From: an uncultured Akkermansia sp.
GTDB taxonomy: Bacteria; Verrucomicrobiota; Verrucomicrobiia; Verrucomicrobiales; Akkermansiaceae
Direction: 5' to 3'
Assembly (NCBI GenBank): GCA_947626635.1
Contig: CANQSY010000004.1
Coordinates: forward strand, 1-55,376
Length of the DNA: 55,376 nucleotides
Shown: piece after piece, positions 52,385 through 55,376 of the stretch
How the letters are laid out: each line of letters starts with the position of its first letter
How positions within the stretch are numbered: the first letter of the stretch is position 1
Notes under the pieces: model-generated
What the model was told of the DNA's origin: nothing
The model's input: only the letters and a program-made list of their open reading frames with translations
Databases searched by the model: none
Program-made: the position numbers and the translations under genes

Positions 52385-52460
52385 AGGCCGGCTCCCCCGA
52401 CGCCGCATCATCCGAGGGCGTCCTCACCCGGGGCAAACGTATGCGAGCTACCTGAGATCG

Positions 52461-53777
52461 TCAATCCGTCCGCCGAGAAACGCGCCATTGGTACGCGAGC
52501 AGCTCCAGCCAGCAAAGAACCCAAGTACACAGGCTCATCCACATCCCCTCGCGGAACCACAGCCAACTGAGCAACCAAAAACCCGCCAGTCCCGCCAGAA
52601 GCAGCGTGCCGCGCAGAAGTCCGGGAAACAGCTGAGGGAGACGCGGTAGTCCCAGTAGGCACAGAAGAAGGATAGCACCTAGAATCACGCGCCCGACCAC
52701 GGTGCGTTGAAGCGGGTTCAGTTCCAGTATATGGGCTCTCTCCGGTCTCATTCCCGGCAAATAGACCACCCTCTCTTCTGCCAACAAAAGCGATACCGTG
52801 CCGGCCAATGCCCGGGCCCGCTCCTCACCTGAATGAAGCTGGGGACGCAACACGATCGCGCTGCGCTCCCCCTGCTCTCGTCCCTCTTCCTCCCTGTCCG
52901 GACTCAGCAATTCATTCAGGGACAGAGAACGCGCCCGTGCCGAACCCAAGGGCGTGCGTCCGTGCTCATCCAGCGGCAGCACGCGTTTGCCGAGTCGTAT
53001 GCTTTTTCCGGGTCGAGCAAGGACATCCTGAACGCTCAGTCCCATCTGCTCCATGGCAAGCCGCAGAGCCAGCGTGGGCCAAACTCTATCATTCCACTTC
53101 ACCAACAGCGGCACAGAAAGATTCCTCTGCTCGGCTTCCCTCTCCGTCAGCAATTCATCCTCCACAAAATCCGGCACAACGACATAGACTCCCTCCCCCT
53201 CGCCGGGCAGCTCAAAAGACCTCTCGCAGTTAGCCATGGGCAATTGCGATGTATCTCCCTCCACTCGCTCGGTCGGGAATGCCCCCTCGCGCATCTCCAC
53301 CGGCGTATCATGCGCTTGAGCTGCGTTGTACCCGCGCACCCCTACGATCACCCGTTTCACCTCTCTCAACGCACCGTCGAGCATGACGCGCGCCATCTCG
53401 TCCTTCCGGTCCTGCCAGGTCAGGGGCGAGGAGAGCCCCACCCATCCCGTGGCGTAGCGGGTGGCGAGGCAGTGAAGGATGGTGGCGAGTTCCTGCATCT
53501 TGGCGCGTGAAGCCTCCTCGCTACCCCATTCTGAGTCAGTATCCCAGCACACGTACACCACCTCCGGATAATGAGGCATCCTGTAACTCGTGAGCACTTT
53601 CTGCATGCGCGTCTGTTCCCCGGGAGTGAGCAGCCGAATCGGCTTGCCATCTTTCCCGGCAAAGACGTTATAAATCATTTCGTCCGCTGAGCGCAGCAGA
53701 CCCGGTCCGTACACCGCCGTGAGCACCAAGGCGCAGATAGCGAGCGTCAGTGTGAGAAGAGAGCGTTTTGTATACAT
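52461..53777 (-). CDS. Membrane protein with CHASE2-like architecture
   Basis: A 438-residue protein: an N-terminal TM helix (about 8–27), a large extracytoplasmic domain (about 30–350) with YPEVVYVCWDTDSEW near its start and YVVVPDFVEDELLTEREAEQ later, and three C-terminal TM helices (about 368–425). This is the layout of CHASE2 sensor domains, but no effector domain follows. The assignment rests on architecture only. The start at 53777 overlaps the end of the APH-like gene by 31 bp, implying co-expression. Confidence 0.5.
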   Translation of the reverse strand: MYTKRSLLTLTLAICALVLTAVYGPGLLRSADEMIYNVFAGKDGKPIRLLTPGEQTRMQKVLTSYRMPHYPEVVYVCWDTDSEWGSEEASRAKMQELATILHCLATRYATGWVGLSSPLTWQDRKDEMARVMLDGALREVKRVIVGVRGYNAAQAHDTPVEMREGAFPTERVEGDTSQLPMANCERSFELPGEGEGVYVVVPDFVEDELLTEREAEQRNLSVPLLVKWNDRVWPTLALRLAMEQMGLSVQDVLARPGKSIRLGKRVLPLDEHGRTPLGSARARSLSLNELLSPDREEEGREQGERSAIVLRPQLHSGEERARALAGTVSLLLAEERVVYLPGMRPERAHILELNPLQRTVVGRVILGAILLLCLLGLPRLPQLFPGLLRGTLLLAGLAGFWLLSWLWFREGMWMSLCTWVLCWLELLAYQWRVSRRTD

Positions 53778-54736
53778 GCTGCCATGGGAGCTGCGGGTGC
53801 ATCTGATGAAATAGCCGCACACACTTCACTGAGGATGCGTATGCCCGTCGGGATAAGTTCAAGATACCACGCGTTGCCACGATGATAGCCAATGTTGGCG
53901 TAGGCCCCCAGCGCCTGCATGAGCCTCTGCAGCGAACACGCTTGCAGACGTTCGCCATTGATGCGCCCTCCATACAACGTCAGCGCATCGTTCAGCAGTT
54001 CCCCGCGGAGTTCAGCGCTCACCTCCATGTAGGGATCATAGAGAAGCGAGGCGAGGTCATATTCCGGAAGCCCATACCTCATTCCCTGGAAGTCAATAAG
54101 GTAGGCCTCCGTGCCGCACATGATGATATTTTGGCTCTGAAAATCGCGGTGCACGGCGCTCCTCTCCTGTCCGGCCAGCCACTGCGCCAATTCTCTGCTT
54201 TCCGAGCGCTCGCTGAATCCCACCGCCGCGGGACGATGCAGGTGCGTTCCCAGAAGATGCTCAGCGAAATAATCCTGCTCCCATCGGTAGAGAGCTGCAT
54301 CAAAGGGAGGCTGCAAGTCCCAATCCGGTTGCACCTCATGCAGCGCATGCACACTCCTCAACGCCGCCCGGTAAGCCTTTCCCAGCTCCGACTCCGCCGC
54401 CCCCTTCATACTGAGCAAACTCCGTTCTCCTAAATCCTGCACAAGACATGCCCCCCTCCCGCCGCCGTAGTCCGCACGGGCGTACACCTCCGGCACGGGG
54501 ACCCCGGCCCGACGCAACCCATCTGCCGCCGGTAAGAATGCCCCGTTATCTTCCCTTTCCGCCGTCCAGTAGATGCCGATGATCCCCTGGCACGCCGGAT
54601 GGGAGCTTCGCACAATACAGCGTCCGGACGCTCCCTGAGCCACCACCTGCAAATCCGAGACACCGACACGGGCGCCGGTATGATCGCCTAGCAGCTGCGC
54701 AAGCGCCCGCATTCCGCTCATGCCGACTTGTCTCAT
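53747..54736 (-). CDS. APH-family phosphotransferase, possibly an amino-sugar kinase
   Basis: A 329-residue small-molecule kinase of the aminoglycoside phosphotransferase/choline kinase fold: VHRDFQSQNIIM (catalytic Asp and metal-binding Asn), LIDFQGMRYGLPEYDLASLLYDPY (the DFQ replaces DFD). Such proteins include AmgK-type MurNAc/GlcNAc anomeric kinases used in cell-wall recycling, which would fit mpl in the window, but substrate is not shown by the sequence. Met at 54736 is preferred; the longer frame is very Arg-rich and overlaps the neighbour. It starts 16 bp after the small membrane protein gene. Confidence 0.75.
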   Translation of the reverse strand: MRQVGMSGMRALAQLLGDHTGARVGVSDLQVVAQGASGRCIVRSSHPACQGIIGIYWTAEREDNGAFLPAADGLRRAGVPVPEVYARADYGGGRGACLVQDLGERSLLSMKGAAESELGKAYRAALRSVHALHEVQPDWDLQPPFDAALYRWEQDYFAEHLLGTHLHRPAAVGFSERSESRELAQWLAGQERSAVHRDFQSQNIIMCGTEAYLIDFQGMRYGLPEYDLASLLYDPYMEVSAELRGELLNDALTLYGGRINGERLQACSLQRLMQALGAYANIGYHRGNAWYLELIPTGIRILSEVCAAISSDAPAAPMAACIQNALFSH

Positions 54737-54752
54737 GCAAAATAAAAGGAGG

Positions 54753-55256
54753 TTACACCTTGAAGAAACTGAGTCCCGAAGGGGGTGGGTCCTCCTTCTT
54801 GTCCTCGGCAGGCTTCTCCTCGGCCTTCGGCGGCGTCTGCTCGTGATGATCGAAAGGCGGTGGTGTCGCAAATTGGGTGGGATTCGCCGCCACAGCCTGC
54901 TGTCGAACGACGGGTTGCTGCGGCAACGGCTCTCCGTTCAGATTAAAGTAGGACACCTCCTCCTGCGGCTTTTCAGCACGACCCGCCGACGCTCCTCGAT
55001 GCACCATGGGACTCTCCGGAATCTCATTCCGGTTCTCCTGGGTCTCGACCACCCCCGCCGTCAAATTCTGGTGCAGCCGTATATCCACCAGCATAAACAG
55101 CACCGCCGCTACGCCCAATGGCCACGCTTGCAGCAGCAATCCGGCGAGGAAGGGTTCAAACGGATCTCGCGGCGTTTGCGCTATGTAGATCCCCATGTTT
55201 AAACACCCCGCCATGAAGAAAAACAACGACACCAGTAATGCAGCAATAATCGGCAT
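54753..55256 (-). CDS. Small two-TM membrane protein with Pro/Glu-rich tail
   Basis: A 167-residue protein: two TM helices (about 3–24 and 36–57) and a cytoplasmic, Pro/Gln/Glu/Lys-rich tail ending PSGLSFFKV. Function unknown; no family recognised. It is the first gene of the minus-strand set that continues with the APH-like kinase and CHASE2-like protein. Its promoter ends 6 nt before the ATG. Confidence 0.65.
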   Translation of the reverse strand: MPIIAALLVSLFFFMAGCLNMGIYIAQTPRDPFEPFLAGLLLQAWPLGVAAVLFMLVDIRLHQNLTAGVVETQENRNEIPESPMVHRGASAGRAEKPQEEVSYFNLNGEPLPQQPVVRQQAVAANPTQFATPPPFDHHEQTPPKAEEKPAEDKKEDPPPSGLSFFKV

Positions 55257-55262
55257 GAACTC

Positions 55263-55291
55263 ATTTTACATTTTTACTGTCCATAAAGCAA
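55263..55291 (-). promoter_or_regulatory. Promoter of the small membrane protein–APH–CHASE2-like set
   Basis: Minus strand -35 TTGCTT (55286–55291), 17 bp, -10 TAAAAT (55263–55268), 6 nt to the ATG at 55256. Confidence 0.6.
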
Positions 55292-55301
55292 GCCCCGATC
55301 C

Positions 55302-55317
55302 CAGGGCAAACGCATTT
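55302..55317. repeat. Half-copy of the palindromic repeat
   Basis: AGGGCAAACGCATTTG matches one arm and flank of the palindromes at 17301 and 35111; the second arm is absent or diverged. It is 46 bp upstream of the last gene's start codon. Confidence 0.55.
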
Positions 55318-55376
55318 GAAAACTGGATTCATTTTAAGGAAAGAGACAAGAGGTTCATTTATGCTCTAAATCGTTG

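Noticed and set aside
1..55376. tRNA, rRNA or tmRNA genes
   Set aside because: Intergenic gaps were read for tRNA T-loop-like sequence with cloverleaf pairing and for rRNA motifs; none were convincing.

Overview
The window is a gene-dense, roughly 55–57 % GC bacterial chromosome segment with 45 supported protein genes and no RNA genes that I could find. It looks like a member of the Verrucomicrobiota, possibly near Akkermansia. This is inferred from the mix of families: a long three-domain-type IspG, a PF07399-type Na+/H+ antiporter, a Ser/Thr kinase fused to PEGA and SUMF1-like domains, an OprB-type porin, and a sialic-acid/hexosamine gene set suited to mucin-derived sugars. No 16S rRNA gene or other decisive marker is present.

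Layout. 73–7824 (minus): hom–lysC, two TPR membrane proteins and murJ, read as one operon from a strong promoter at 7835–7863. 7898–10956 (minus): rarA and a dynamin-like membrane GTPase. 11193–11678 (+): ferritin. 11800–12999 (minus): kbl. 13292–15831 (+): transaldolase, galE and a small membrane protein. 15828–17231 (minus): mpl (murein recycling). 17657–26207 (minus): glycosyltransferase, porin, antiporter–ribE, and ispG–uvrC. 26567–31907 (minus): a sialic-acid operon in the order nanA, N-acylglucosamine 2-epimerase, PFK paralogue, S11-peptidase-like lipoprotein, PFK. 32365–34242 (+): ilvC, then a lone ABC ATPase. After a SprT-like gene comes a secreted pair (transglutaminase-like/discoidin protein plus thioredoxin-like protein), then hslO, osmC, a secreted unknown, a GH20 hexosaminidase, an MBL hydrolase, efp and HU. 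45690–51368 (minus): an envelope block (bPH-like protein, L,D-transpeptidase, two LysM lipoproteins, kinase–PEGA–SUMF1). The right end holds a lipoprotein (+) and a minus-strand set of a small membrane protein, an APH-like kinase and a CHASE2-like membrane protein.

Three observations stand out. (1) At least eleven genes have a -35/-10 promoter whose -10 hexamer ends only 6–14 nt before the start codon. This points to widespread leaderless or near-leaderless mRNAs, and several starts were chosen on that basis. (2) The sialic-acid operon contains two translationally coupled apparent pseudoenzymes: a PFK paralogue with the catalytic base and neighbouring active-site residues replaced, and an S11 peptidase homologue in which all three catalytic motifs are altered. 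A normal PFK follows them. (3) A dispersed repeat family made of four heptamers (TCGTAAT-like) followed by a palindrome (GGCAAACGCATT…AATGCGTTTGCC) occurs in several intergenic regions. One 257-bp copy is bounded by 9-bp direct repeats, like a non-autonomous mobile element.

Genes work together for envelope building and recycling (MurJ, Mpl, LDT, LysM proteins), host-glycan sugar use (NanA, AGE, GH20, PFK, porin), aspartate-family and branched-chain amino acid synthesis, and DNA repair.
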